Source: Ephydatia muelleri | Lineage: Eukaryota; Porifera; Demospongiae; Spongillida; Spongillidae | Reading direction: 5' to 3' | DNA: 64,000 nt | NCBI GenBank assembly: GCA_013339895.1 | Contig: JABACO010000021.1 | Location: 3,309,457 to 3,373,456, forward strand | Shown: in pieces, positions 36,171-48,850 of the stretch | Layout: each line of letters starts with the position of its first letter | How positions within the stretch are numbered: the stretch's first letter is position 1 | Program-made: the position numbers and the translations under genes | The notes under the pieces: model-generated | The model's database searches: none | Told to the model about the DNA's origin: nothing | What the model saw: the letters and a program-made list of their open reading frames with translations, nothing else

Positions 36171-38783
36171 CCTTGTTCTGACCCCTGAGCGACAACGAGT
36201 GCACAATGTTTTCGGTTTCAGGCATTAGAAAACTAGCTTTTTTTGACCTCACATACCTTAATTAAAAATTCGTGGGACCTGTCCTCTACTGCAGCTGTAG
36301 CCTCGGCGTGTTGTAAACTTAAAAGTGGTATTCGAATTCAAATTCAATCATACGTGAGGAGAGGGTTAAATGACCGTTTAATTATATTCCCGTACAGGAT
36401 TGGGCGGTGAAATAATGGGACTACGTTAATCGTGAGTGCACGCTTTGTGATATGCACGGATGCATGACTGAATACGTATTTTGTAATCACCCGCGTGCGG
36501 ACGGCCGAATTGCTGTGCATCTTACATGTTGTCGATACTGTTTTTGGCATTCCAGCAAAATAGAATTCTTAATTGAAGGCTCATCAACATCAGGCACAGA
36601 TATTATTCATTGTTTCACTGTATGTTACACATAAGTGAACAGTACACCAATTAGACTTACCTCTTTGTTACGTTAATTGGGATCACTGTGCTACAAGTTG
36701 GATATACGATAGTGTATACTCTGCGTATATGCTAAATATACATATGAATATACACATGCTATACGCAAAGAATACGCATTGGTATATTTTGCGGATAGAA
36801 CCAGAATCTCATGTCGTATATTTTGCGTATACTCGATACTATCACGTGCGCTTATTATGGGTTTGTTAACATATGTCTCCGTGCACCATGTCCGCTTCCG
36901 TACTCAGCACATATTTGGAAACGTCTCCGAATCTGTTCACTGTATACTAGCTTGTTTCTATTTGTGTACTCATGATCAAATTTATAATAAAATTATCAAT
37001 ACAATCGATAAAAGAAAACATAAAATGCGTTATAACGTTCAAGCTTTCTCTCGAATCATCCAGGGTTGTGCAGTTGGTGGACTGGATGCGTCTAAGAGCG
37101 GTCCTTCAACTCTCTGCTTCTATGGATGGAGCCTCGAGTTGCTAGTTACTTTTATTCGTTCATCCAAGTCATCAATCAAGTCATTTAGCGTGTCAGAACG
37201 TCACAACGGACGGCGACGTTGTAGAGTTTGAGCGTTCTGGTCGTCGCTCTCCTCTTCTGACATCATTGTAGGCTTGATGTCCCCCATAACTGCTTCTCTT
37301 CTTCTATCAGCATTTGGCACCCTTTCTCCCACAACTACGCCACAATAGCCTTTCTTCTGTCTGCATAACAAACCTTTTTACCAAATGCTACAGCAGGAAA
37401 AGAGCATAACAAGACATAGGTAGGACGTACGCTGTTGAGCTTAATAGCCTTCAATTACCCTGAGTTCGCTTGTACCACCTAGTAAAAGGAGGATATGGTG
37501 GTAGGGTGAATAAATAGGATTATGAATTTAAGGCTCTACCTTTAACTGTAGCGACAATAGCGTGAAGGTCTTCATCGAACTCTGCCGCGATACATGGTCG
37601 TGATTGCGTTAGAAAAAAGCGCACAATCGCTTACCTTTCATCAAGCCGAACTGAAGTGCTGATCTTCCTTCTGACTGCTAGAATTCTGAAATATGCCTTA
37701 CCTATATTTCAGTGGGGCTTCCACCATATCCTTGCGATGCAATACAGCTTAATCGATGTGTCTTAGTATATCAGCGACGACTTGCTATTCCATGGCCGGT
37801 GAACTTACCTGAAATCCAAGTCCGCGGACGCTGCGCTGTCCTGGCAATTTGCCGGGTGAGGCATCGTCAAAATGTCTTGGCATAAACAAAATGGTTTACG
37901 AACTATGAACATCTCTATATACTTTTGGACTAACCTGACGTCCGTCATCCAGTTCTTTCTGGTGTGCTGGCAGCTGCCTGATATCCCTGCGACCTCGATC
38001 GCCCACTCCGCGTGGTAGTTTGGCGCCAAATTACTAGTACACTTGTAATTAATTTAATAAGTTTATAAACGTAGTCTACATGTAGGACAAATGTCGTTTC
38101 AAACTTTCAATTCACTAGATAGTTTTACTATCTATGGTATCACGTATGTGTGGGGCTTGTGAAGTGCACTAATATTCACGGTAATCCACTTCTGAAGAAA
38201 CGCGTAGCTGGGTTTGCTAGACTATTTTGTAGTTATGAGATTAGCATGCATCGTGCTATTTGTGTTCTGATTGGTAAGACGCTCGGTAGCCGGTTGAAGT
38301 TGTGAAGGGTATTCCAGTGTCACGTAACCACAATGAGCAGCTCCGCTTTCCCATGATGATATACGTATATAATCTATGGCACAAGGTGGGGGCGTGGCAT
38401 AATAACAAATACAGCCGTCTATATAAGTTCGATCAGATGCATAGCTCCTCAAAATGCTTTCTATGCACCGTCACATGGTCTAGAGCCACAAGTGTATGTT
38501 GTATGCATCTATACTTGTACATGATCAGCCGCTAATAGGTATTAATCATGCACTGAACAAAACATTAATGTGCATGCATTGCATATTATTACTATTAATA
38601 TTGTTATTTTATGTTTATGAATCTTACAACTGCGCATGCATCATGTAGGATGCAAACCTTGAGGTGTTGTTCTAACTGTGCCGGCATTAATTCATAATTC
38701 GATACATGCGAAATGAATGCACGCGCGTTCTTTATTTTTATACATGATTCAATCCGATATGTGCTATGTGAGAGAGCTGTGAT
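36171..38783. other. Non-coding stretch
   Basis: No supported gene. A frame at 36779-37231 lacks features. Around 36695-36830 there are repeated tatacg/cgtata motifs, also seen at 42170-42290. Confidence 0.4.
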
Positions 38784-39050
38784 AATCATGACCCAAGTAG
38801 AAAGTCATTCAGAACTGCTGCTTCTATGTTTATGCATACTTATCACATGGTATACGCATTGAAACATGCTTTGTTGGGATTTTAAACAGGCATTCAGGTG
38901 TTAATCCTGGGTACCCGATCGCGAGCCCCTTTTCCTTTTGCATGTGATGATCATGACCCATGTAGAAAGCCATTCTGAACTGTTTCCCCTATGTTTACAC
39001 ATACCTATTACATGGTATAGCCATTGAAACATGATTGGTTGGGATGTTAA
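38784..39050. repeat. Local direct duplication (~100 bp, two copies)
   Basis: gatcatgacccaagtagaaa, then cattcagaactg and cattgaaacatg at 38784-38882, recur in diverged form at 38947-39050. Confidence 0.75.
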
Positions 39051-39339
39051 TATTTATAATTGATGTTCCATTAACTCTCATTTTGGTCTTTCTCAGAGAC
39101 TGTAGGTTTATACTGAGGTGTTCACATCTTTATATTAGGCTGTTCTAAGTGTTGAAGGTCGTAACAATCTCATTGTAATGTCCATGAACCATGTGATGGT
39201 AATGACCACGATACTAAAGTTACACATGTGTTAATCAATATGTACATATATACACGCATGTGCTGATGTACAATGATGATGGTCTGGTGTCAATAGTGGT
39301 GTGATGTCAAAGCTTCCTTGCCCTTTAAAGTAGCCAGCC

Positions 39340-40926
39340 ATGATGTCCTGAATTGAGACAGAATTTAGGGCTCAATTCCACATTTGAACAGAAACACTAT
39401 GACTCACGTGGCGGTAACGCCCACTTCCGGTCACAGGCTCATCTTGGGGATGGGTCACTCTCTTCACCCTGCAATGTGGACTGTCGTGGTAAGATGCTGC
39501 TCTGAATTGTGACAGAATTTAGAGCTGAATTTCACATTTTAACAGAGACACTATGACTCACGTGGCGGTAACGCCCACTTCCGGTCACAGGCTCATCTTG
39601 GGGGTGGGTCACTCTCTGCACCCTGCAATGTGGACTGTCGTGGTGACATGCTGCTCTGAATTGTGACAGAATTTAGAGCTCAATTTCACATTTTAACAGA
39701 GACACTATGACTCACGTGGCGGTAACGCCCACTTCCGGTCACAGGCTCATCTTGGGGGTGGGTCACTCTCTGCACCCTGCAATGTGGACTGTCGTGGTGA
39801 CATGCTGCTCTGAATTGTGACAGAATTTAGAGCTCAATTTCACATTTTAACAGAGACACTATGACTCACGTGGCGGTAACGCCCACTTCCGGTCACAGGC
39901 TTATCTTGGGGATGGGTCACTCTCTTCACCCTGCAATGTGGACTGTCGTGGTGACATGCTGCTCTGAATTGTGGCAGAATTTAGAGCTCAATTTCACATT
40001 TTAACAGAGACACTATGACTCACGTGGCGGTAACGCCCACTTCCGGTCACAGGCTCATCTTGGGGGTGGGTCACTCTCGTCACCCTGCAATGTGGACTGT
40101 CGTGGTAAGATGCTGCTCTGAATTGTGACAGAATTTAGAGCTCAATTTCACATTTTAACAGAGACACTATGACTCACGTGGCGGTAACGCCCACTTCCGG
40201 TCACAGGCTCACCTTGGGGGTGGGTCACTCTCTTCACCCTGCAATGTGGACTGTCGTGGTGACATGCTGCTCTGAATTGTGACAGAATTTAGAGCTCAAT
40301 TTCACATTTTAACAGAGACACTATGACTCACGTGGCGGTAACGCCCACTTCCGGTCACAGGCTCATCTTGGGGGTGGGTCACTCTCTTCACCTTGCAATG
40401 TGGACTGTCGTGGTGACATGCTGCTCTGAATTGTGACAGAATTTAGAGCTCAATTTCACATTTTAACAGAGACACTATGACTCACGTGGCGGTAACGCCC
40501 ACTTCCGGTCACAGGCTCATCTTGGGGGTGGGTCACTCTCTGCACCCTGCAATGTGGACTGTCGTGGTGACATGCTGCTCTGAATTGTGACAGAATTTAG
40601 AGCTCAATTTCACATTTTAACAGAGACACTATGACTCACGTGGCGGTAACGCCCACTTCCGGTCACAGGCTCATCTTGGGGGTGGGTCACTCTCGTCACC
40701 CTGCAATGTGGACTGTCGTGGTGACATGCTGCTCTGAATTGTGACAGAATTTAGAGCTCAATTTCACATTTTAACAGAGACACTATGACTCACGTGGCGG
40801 TAACGCCCACTTCCGGTCACAGGCTCATCTTGGGGGTGGGTCACTCTCGTCACCCTGCAATGTGGACTGTCGTGGTGACATGCTGCTCTGAATTGTGACA
40901 GAATTTAGAGCTCAATTTCACATTTT
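39340..40926. repeat. ~154 bp satellite, ten near-identical units
   Basis: Each unit holds gactcacgtggcggtaacgc, then ccacttccggtcacaggctc, tgggtcactctc and tgcaatgtggactgtcgtgg. Units differ at only a few positions (tcttcacc, tctgcacc, tcgtcacc variants). Every unit carries TGACTCA overlapping CACGTG, plus ACTTCCGG. Confidence 0.95.
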
Positions 40927-40929
40927 GAA

Positions 40930-41340
40930 TGTGAACGTGAAGCAAACCACTCATACCCATCAGTCACTTGACCCCTACCATTGGGGTGGGAGCTTAAACA
41001 GCAAACCTTGCATCACATACACTTGAATGTGCAGACATGAAAGTTTGTCATTAGAAGCAAACCACTCACCTGAGATAGCTATACCCATCAGTGTCACCAT
41101 CAGACAGTCACATCCCCATTAGAGTCACATGACCTCTACTTGACCGGGTGACAACTCTGACCAATTTATACACCAAACCATGTGTCACATATCTACACAG
41201 ATAGACATGAAAGGTTGTAAATTGCATTATTAAAAGCAAACCACTCACTTTAGATAGCCACACCCATCAGAGTCACATGACTCTTAGGAGACAATTGGGG
41301 TGACAACTCGACCAATTTGAAGCATATACACCAAACCTAG
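40930..41340. repeat. Diverged relatives of the 34.8-36.2 kb tandem unit
   Basis: Repeated gcaaaccactcacctgagat / agccacacccatcagagtca / caattggggtgacaactc elements in about 2.5 units. Confidence 0.65.
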
Positions 41341-42289
41341 CCAGGAGATGGGCGAGGGGTGGGGATGGGGGGGTTGTTGGGTCGGGTCGGTCGAACGACC
41401 CCCTCCCGACGACTACCATCCACTACAAGTTATATATAGAAATGGACGGCTCCCGGGTGTGGTACTAGGCTGCCATAACTCGGACCTGAAGCGCCCCCCC
41501 CCCTCCATTGGCCCAGTTGTGAATCCACCGCTCGCTATAAGTCGAGTCCCAAACAGAACGATGTCGACACCCCGGCCACTTTCAAGTGGCTGGCTATGTA
41601 TGATCCTGCATTGTCCGAATCGAATATTACGCATGTGGTCCCACTACAGCTTATAATTCTGGCATCAAAACTATCCTATTTTAACTGATCACATACCTTG
41701 TAAATTTTTAGTTGAAGGTATAGGTATTCGAATTTAAACCATCAAAATAGTTATAGGGTTACTAAGAAATTTAATGTTTTAAATTTGATAATTCATATCT
41801 ACGTGGATATCGAGCATACTGCCTACGACTCGCGCTACGAGTCTTCATACGATTCTTGATATTTGCCTCTTGATCCAAGTCTATAGAGGCGTTCCCATGC
41901 TGGCAACTACCAATTCCTTTAATACCGACTACGAATCCGATCCATAAAGTTTTTATTGACCACTACTGTATGTCCACAATGCTCTACGTTCGAAATCACA
42001 TTGGAAACATACAGCCATACATTCTTGATCGAGAGGTTCAAACTTATAATCTGAAGAGTCATATCAAAGTCATTTCTATTTTTACGTAAGTTATCTAATT
42101 TGCAAATTCATTGTGGTTTGTGTATTCTTAATACTTCGAGAATACGCGCAATGAATAATTGTCACCTGTGGATTCTTAAAATATACCAGGTGGATATTCG
42201 TAATATACACTACCCTTGGTATATTGATGGTATACGCAAAATATACGCAAAAATATACGCTATCGTATACTACGTTTTTTGCACAGTGG
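41341..42289. other. Non-coding stretch with G/C-rich patch
   Basis: G-rich then C-rich sequence at 41350-41515 looks like a MITE, but ends are not defined. The rest is unassigned. Confidence 0.4.
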
Positions 42290-43490
42290 ATGTCTATTAT
42301 GTTCTCTGCTGTGATGATGAATAGTGATTGGATAATGTGATTGGGCTCAGCCCAGGATCAGAGGCGGCCCCAGCATCTACCGAGGGGAGGGGCCAAGCAC
42401 ACGAGGGGCGCCAAAAAGGGGCGTGGCTTACGATACTTTAGATACGCGCGTAACTGTTTGACTCTGGATTGTTGCTAATAATGCATGCGAGCGAGCGCTA
42501 GAAGCTAAATCATGCTCCGCATGTTGTAGCCTCTTTGGATTGTAGTAATTGATGATAGTTTTAGGGATTGGGGGTGGGGGGAAGGGGGCGCCATAGCCTG
42601 GGGAGGGGGGGGGGGGAGCCAACGCCCTCTTGGCCCCCCCCCTCCGGCCGCCTATGAGGATGGGCTGGGGGTACAAAAAGGAGTGTAGATCAAAGAAGTG
42701 TATCCAATCACACTGTCAGGTGGCAGGCTACATTAGGAAGTGGTGCCACACCCACAAAATTTTATATTCTCTGATGTCAAGCAAGGAAAATGTGATTGGG
42801 CTCAGCCCAGGAATGGGCTGGAGGTAAAAAAAAGGAGTCTAGATCAAGGAGGTGTGTCCAATCACACTGTCAGATGGCAGGCATGGTCAGGAAGTGATGC
42901 CACACGCACCAATTATTACGTACTCTGCTGTGCAGATGAGTGGTGATTGGATAATGCCATTGGACTCAGCCCAGGAATAGGTTAGAGGTATAAGAAGAAG
43001 TCTAGAACAAGGAAGTATGTCCAATCACACTGTCTGGTGGCAGGCTAGGTTAGGAAGTGGTGCCATACCGACCAAATATAATATTCTCTGATGTCATGCA
43101 CTGAAACTGCAATTGGGCTCAGCCCAGGAATGGGCTGGAGGTACAGAAAGGAGTATAAAACAAGCAAACATTTCCAATAACACTGTCTGGTGGCATGCTA
43201 GGTTAGGAAGTGGTGCCACACCCACCAAATATTGTGTTCTCTGCTGTGCAGATGAATAGTGATTGGATGATGCAATTAGGCTCAGCCCACGAATGGGCTG
43301 GAGGTACCAACAGGAGTCTAGAACAAGGAGGTATGTCCAAGCACACTGTCTGGCAGCAGGCACGGTCAGGAAGTGGTGTCACACCCACTAAATACAATGT
43401 TTGTTCTGTTGTGCATTTGAGTATTGTATGGATATCGCCAGTCGGCTCAGCCCAGACATCGGGTGGCGGGTACACTGAGATGGTATTGTG
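42290..43490. repeat. ~160 bp tandem units (about six) upstream of and into duplication copy B
   Basis: The core ctcagccca recurs near 42345, 42801, 42966, 43118, 43281 and 43444. The same units occur 2.5 times at 9318-9720. The interval between the first two cores is enlarged by a MITE. Confidence 0.85.
42359..42656. mobile_element. MITE with CAKAGGCGGCC ends, AGGAT target duplication
   Basis: Left end cagaggcggcc, right end ggccgcctatg, 9 of 11 matching. AGGAT lies on each side (42354-42358, 42657-42661). Neighbouring tandem units give the empty form cccaggaatgggc. G and C homopolymer runs inside. Confidence 0.65.
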
Positions 43491-44195
43491 AAACTAGGCA
43501 CTTCATATTGTCTAATTGTTGGTAACTTAGGTCATAGAGCGAAATGTTGCCTACTTGTAGGGTAAAAGACACTATAATACATCGCATACAACATACATAA
43601 ACGGAATGGAATGAAAAGTTTTAAATGAAATAATTAAGATGGAAGTTTTTAATCAATGGTTGATTGCTGTGTTGGGAGCCATATATCCCAATTCCGCCCC
43701 TCCAATTGGGTGAGAATCACGCAGCCAAAAATTTGTGGCTCTATGAACGGCAAAAGAAAGCTGTGGTTTGGCTGATGCATCAATGTCAACAACACGTACT
43801 TAATTGACCTTTGTCGATAACCCAAATGTCAGAACTCTTCTAGTGATTGCTGTAGCAAATGGTTGTGCCTGGAATCTACGAAGAGGCGTGCGCCTCTTCG
43901 TTGCGGTGTAATATAATTAGATTGGAATATGGTGCTGAGGAATGTGGTGCTGACTTCCAAACGGTCAATCGGACGACCCGTTGACCAACCGGTCGAATGG
44001 TTGACTAATGGGCCGCTCAACATTTATATTTCAGTACCCACTGTCTGATTTGTGTGATTAATCCACGCTACATAAATATAATGCTGGCCTTTTTACTATT
44101 ACATCGATATTGTACTGTTCCAATTCAAACACAGCTAGTACATTTTTTCAGAATCTCATATTGCATGATGTGGTCTATGTTTGTAATTTCGCATA

Positions 44196-44468
44196 TCACA
44201 ACAGGCAGAAAAGGCTAGCACTGGTATAGAAAAGCATTGCACATCCAAATATTATGTTTGAATTCAGGAGATTGGTGTTAAATATTGTGATAACACAATT
44301 AAAAGACTGAAGGTTTAGACATTTGTAGTTGATAACTTCTTCAATTACTTGGTTGCTAAATCCTCTCCCATTGTCACTGTGCAATATGCTAGGAAGTCCA
44401 TATATTGGGAACACCCTCTTCAATGCATCGGTATAATAAATCAGTGTGCATGAAAACGGGAGTATCAA
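44196..44468 (-). pseudogene. Integrase-core fragment upstream of peptide gene C
   Basis: Partner of 10449-10718 with the catalytic-type SDNG retained (YGLPSILHSDNGRGFSNQ). No zinc finger, first Asp region or catalytic Glu region follows. A remnant on the strand opposite the peptide gene. Confidence 0.55.
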
Positions 44469-44604
44469 GGTGCCCGCCAGCCGCTAATAATGGTTCACTT
44501 CGTTAGTCTAAAGTGCTTTATTTGATTAGTCTAAAGGCATGTGGATTGACTGGACTACCAGACAAAGCAACCTATCAGGGCTTTATAAAGGAGGATACTT
44601 GCTA
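44468..44604 (+). promoter_or_regulatory. Putative promoter of peptide gene C, with deletion
   Basis: Keeps aggtgcccgccagccgctaa (44468) and the TATA-type block gggctttataaaggaggata (44578). It lacks about 60 bp present in copy A between them, including the gcgcatgcgc motif and the acacaacaagacagatagcc stretch. Confidence 0.5.
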
Positions 44605-44652
44605 ATCCAAGTTGAAATTTATAGATCCCAATTTTGGCTAAGCAAGCCTAGA

Positions 44653-44865
44653 ATGAAGTTTCTTCTTCAAGTTCTTCTTTTGCTGTTGGCCGCTGCTTTG
44701 GTTTCAGCCAATGCAAAAGAGAAATACAATATATATCTGTACAAAGGCAAGTTAATGTCCAAGCCACCCAACACGGGATACCCTGGGACCGCTACCCCAA
44801 CGACGCCTCCTGCTGGCACCACTCCTCCGTATGACAACAAAAAGAAGTCGAAAGCCCCTTACTGA
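44653..44865 (+). CDS. Small secreted Thr/Pro-rich peptide, copy C (70 aa)
   Basis: Recent duplicate of the gene at 10965. The signal peptide (MKFLLQVLLLLLAAALVSAN, then A) is followed by KEKYNIYLYKGKLMSKP, a Thr/Pro/Gly middle and KKKSKAPY. Differences from copy A are N2K, V27I, S39P and T66S plus five silent changes in 213 nt, a pattern favouring retention of the protein. The ATG is the first position aligned among all three copies; the frame is open upstream, but that part is not conserved in copy B. ATTAAA at 44892 could be a polyadenylation signal. Function unknown. Confidence 0.8.
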   Translation: MKFLLQVLLLLLAAALVSANAKEKYNIYLYKGKLMSKPPNTGYPGTATPTTPPAGTTPPYDNKKKSKAPY

Positions 44866-45965
44866 CCGAACCGATACGTAACAATTAACACATTAAAAGT
44901 TGAACTGCTTCATACGTACATGCACGCGTGTATGTTACTGTACATGAAGTTATTGTTTATGAAAGGTTATGCAGGTCATGATACATACCAGCAAAATTAA
45001 AACAAAGGGCATACAACTGATGTACGATTGTCTTCGCATTAATCAGAATATACGAAAAAGAGGCTGACATCACTTTCTGGGGCAGCAGGGATGACGTGTA
45101 GTTTGCCCTGCGGGCAAATCGGTTTCGAGAAAACAGCAGACTTCAATGCTGTAGTAGTTGCATGTGGAAATAAGAAGAAGACTCCGAGCAAGTTTATGGA
45201 ATATAAATACAACTGAATAAATAACGTACAATAAACGTAGAAGAGCTAGACTAGAATTGGAACTGCATGTAGGCAACCTGTTTCTCTAGCAGATGCATAG
45301 ATTCTGGGCAAATCCTCCAATGCTGTACTTTTCCCAGCCCATTAAGCACTCATGTGATCTTATCTTAAATACACATGTATGTTTAAACGTCGAATCGTAA
45401 AAGCGCTAGAGCCTGACACGCAGACGGCCGACAGGAAATCCATAGCCAATTTGGTGGACCAAAGATGGTAATTCGCAGAATGGGGGTTAGCTTGAGCAGC
45501 TCTATGGTTGATAATTTTTACATTCATCTTCACTTTAAGACACATCATTCTTGTCTCTCTTTAAAGACATAATTTATTTTTGTGTCGAAATGCATAGGGT
45601 TCGCATCATTCAATTTTTTTTGTTCTTTTCTTTCTTTCTTTTTTTTTTTTATTACGCGGGGCCTTCACCCTTAAACTGGTCTGTAATATTACTTTCTGCA
45701 AAGCACATGAAGGTAAGCATTGCGTACAGTATTTACTTTATAACTCGATTTAAAAAGAAACGGGCCATCCTTTTTGCGTTTGTGGTACACCATAAAGGTC
45801 CTGCAGTGTACGCATGAGCAGCAGTTACAGCCACTATGCAACGAGTATAATAACCTATTATAATGCACATTATTGGTAGCTATGGATGTCGATACAACAG
45901 CAAGTAAATAATGACGCGATCTCGCCCGAATGCTGCATGGATCAGCCGCTTTGAGATAAGAAGAG

Positions 45966-47690
45966 AACACTGTTCAAAAAAAAGGCCCGAGGCACGGCGC
46001 GACAGTGTACCATATGCAGCCTTGTATATTGCACCCATACTAATCGATACTCGTCTGCACTCGACACGTTGGCAGTTTTTCATACGTCACGAATGCGGCG
46101 CCTGTATACGTCTCAGAACGAACACTTCGCTTATACGTATGATATCGCGGTCTGCATATGGATTCAAGATATTCGTCATCACCTGTCTGCATACTTCAGA
46201 TGAACGCGTGCAGATTCTGTACACGTCATGTATTCGAATCGTTTCAAATCCATTTTCTGTTCTGCATACTTGAAGGCTAGTGCTTAAACCTGAACCACGC
46301 CAGTCAGAATTTAACGGCAAACTTTAATCAAATTACAGCTGAAATACAACTTGGTCAAAAAATAAACAGGTATAGTTCCAAGCTGGCGATCAAAGTCTCC
46401 ATCACATTTTCCTGATGTAGTTAGAAGGGCACTCTCCGCCTAGCAGAGGCCTCTTGGAAGGTGAGCACGAGCCTCTACTACTCTCGCGGCACTTGTCGAC
46501 GGTTTCCTTACAAGCACACGCTAAAATATTACAGAGGTTATGCACAAAGAACTCAGCATTTACTTACTCTCTGACCGCGGTGGTAGCTAGCTTATGCTTC
46601 ACAATGCTATCGTCGTCATCCCCTTGGTTGGCCATGCAGCGAAACGTTTTCATTTGGCCGTAGTACACCCTGGCGTCGGCTCAAGAGCTGTGGTCAGACA
46701 TAGCATGCCTACTGAGTAATCCACATGCACACATACAACGTACTATGCTCTTCGTAATGGCGTTCTATTGGTCGGCACTGTGCTTAAGAGAACAAACATG
46801 ACGTAAGCACGTAAACCTTTGTGACAACTTGAAACGCCGCCTCACTGCATCTACTGAATCACACACTTGTCCTGGTTTGACATAAGCAACACCGTATAGT
46901 GTACAGTGTAAACGCGCACAACTTACAAGGCCTAGACTGCTTAAGTCCGTTTGGTATGCCTTTATAACCTCCGCCTGTCACCCGCGTTGTCCGAAACTCT
47001 TGGAAATCTTTATCTTGCACAGTTGCACCTCACTGATTCGTCAGCTATATAGTGATCAAAATCAACAATCCAATTTCTCTTACGTTGGGAACGGGCTCCA
47101 TTAGTACTGTCTCCACAGATAGCCCAGTAGTCCAACTTTCCTTTTCTCCTATTTCGTTGGGTACTCAACCAAGTTGCCTATTTTTGTTTCCTTTGCTCGA
47201 TCGTGCGTCGTCACTTCCATTAATGACCAACATGTGCAAAACTTAAAACCGAGCATGCGCAGATAATGATATCAAAATTAATTTCTCAAATAGGCCTACA
47301 GGCTACACCCCGCTAGAAATAGTCACAGATGTAGGTATCAGAAGTTTACAATGATTATAGGGATCCAATAACTTACCTGTGAGTTCGAAATAGTACGCGA
47401 CTCGGTCGAGGTAATTATAGTAGCCACACTCATATGCGTTTTCATGGGTGTGGTTAAAACGGCCTATATTCCTATTTCTTGCGCACTATCGTAATTTACA
47501 GGCTAAAGTGCCGCTCGCGATATGGGTGCGGTACGCACCCGATACTTAGCCCCAACAATACCCATCTGCACACTGCACTGGACATTGACATATCTAGGTA
47601 CGAGTATGTATATTGGTCCGCACACGTGCATGTCTGGATATGTATCTGCATACCATGGCGTGGGCAAACTCTGCATATTACTGCATACGA
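45966..47690. other. Non-coding stretch
   Basis: No supported gene. Open frames at 45911-46273 and 46087-46320 overlap on opposite strands and show no features. Confidence 0.4.
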
Positions 47691-47870
47691 TACTATGTCA
47701 CGCAGTGAGGGGTGTTAGGTTTGAGGGGTGTTACAGCCCAGGGAGTATTATGGCAACACACAAGGGTGTTGAGCTGACATCTTGGGGTGTTGGCAGGCTG
47801 CGTTACGGTGTTAGGAGCAACCCCCAGCAAGGGTGGGGTGTTAGGTCGTTTTAAAGATGTGTTGTCATAA
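47690..47870. repeat. GGGGTGTT-rich block
   Basis: Repeated ggggtgtta / gggtgttgg motifs in one orientation. A related block with both orientations is at 50590-50760. Confidence 0.6.
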
Positions 47871-48850
47871 CACTGATTTACCGCATTGCACTCCATTGCG
47901 ATTGTTTAGTAATTACTTTCTGACGGATTGAGGGCGTGGTTTGTTAGATGATATGACTATGATGGCAGCTGTGACTTCGTAGTTGGAGGTGATACTGGAC
48001 TTCAAGTGAAAAGTTATATCTTAATGGTATGCATGCACACAAGTGACACAACGTACCATGCAGTACAAAATGTCTACCATAGGCTGGTCATGGCCCGTGC
48101 GTTGGTGACCCCAGCAGCGCGTGCGCGCGTGGATTTCTAGTATACTAGTAGGCCTACAGCTGCTTTTTCAACATGTAATTACCATATGCATGCATGTAAT
48201 CTTGATGTGCTTATGAAGGCTTGCGTGCCTATGTGCACTGCTGTGTGTATGGTACGCTAGCGTGTTGTAGAGTACCCCAGTATGCTGCTAAATTTCAAAT
48301 TTGATGCAAGCTTGTTTATTATCCTGCATGCCACTTTGTGCTGAGAGTGAAGGTTACGTACAATGGCAGTGCTTGTGTGGTAACAGTGACTGTGTATTAA
48401 AATCCATCTGGATTCTATTTAGACCACACCCTAGTAAAATGGCATGAGAACATATACATTATTACTCACAAGTATATATTATGGGTATGCATTTAATATA
48501 TCACAGTATTTCTAGATAGGTAGTCTTTTAAAAATATAAATATATTTAACAGACCTGTTGCAGCTTGAACATTGGGTGTATGCTAAAAGTGTTCGTGCAT
48601 TCATGTGGCTACATATGTCTATATACCACATGCAGATCCTGATAGCAATCATGAAGAAATATGCTGGATGAATGAATGCTGCCCAACACTTGTAAGGGTA
48701 GGCTAAAGTACTGCAGTGTTTGAACACTTTTTGTAGGTACAGTGTTGTGGATTAAATATCATTTTTGTGAAATATATGTCTGGTTTGGTATAAATAACAA
48801 TGTTCACATGCATGCATATGTTTGCATAGCAGATGCACTACAAATTTTTT
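47871..48850. other. Non-coding stretch
   Basis: No supported gene or clear repeat. Confidence 0.45.

Larger units (their letters stand above)
42917..45965. repeat. Segmental duplication, copy B (partner 9317-12261)
   Basis: Same order of tandem units, integrase fragment, peptide gene and 3' flank as copy A. A ~60 bp deletion lies upstream of the TATA-like block. Confidence 0.9.

Noticed and set aside
36779..37231. 150-codon open frame
   Set aside because: No start context, domain or composition bias; compatible with chance.
39340..40926. CRISPR-like regular repeat array
   Set aside because: Whole ~154 bp units are repeated with no unique spacers, so this is a satellite.
45911..46273. 120-codon open frame
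   Set aside because: Overlaps opposite-strand frames and the edge of the duplication; no recognisable feature.
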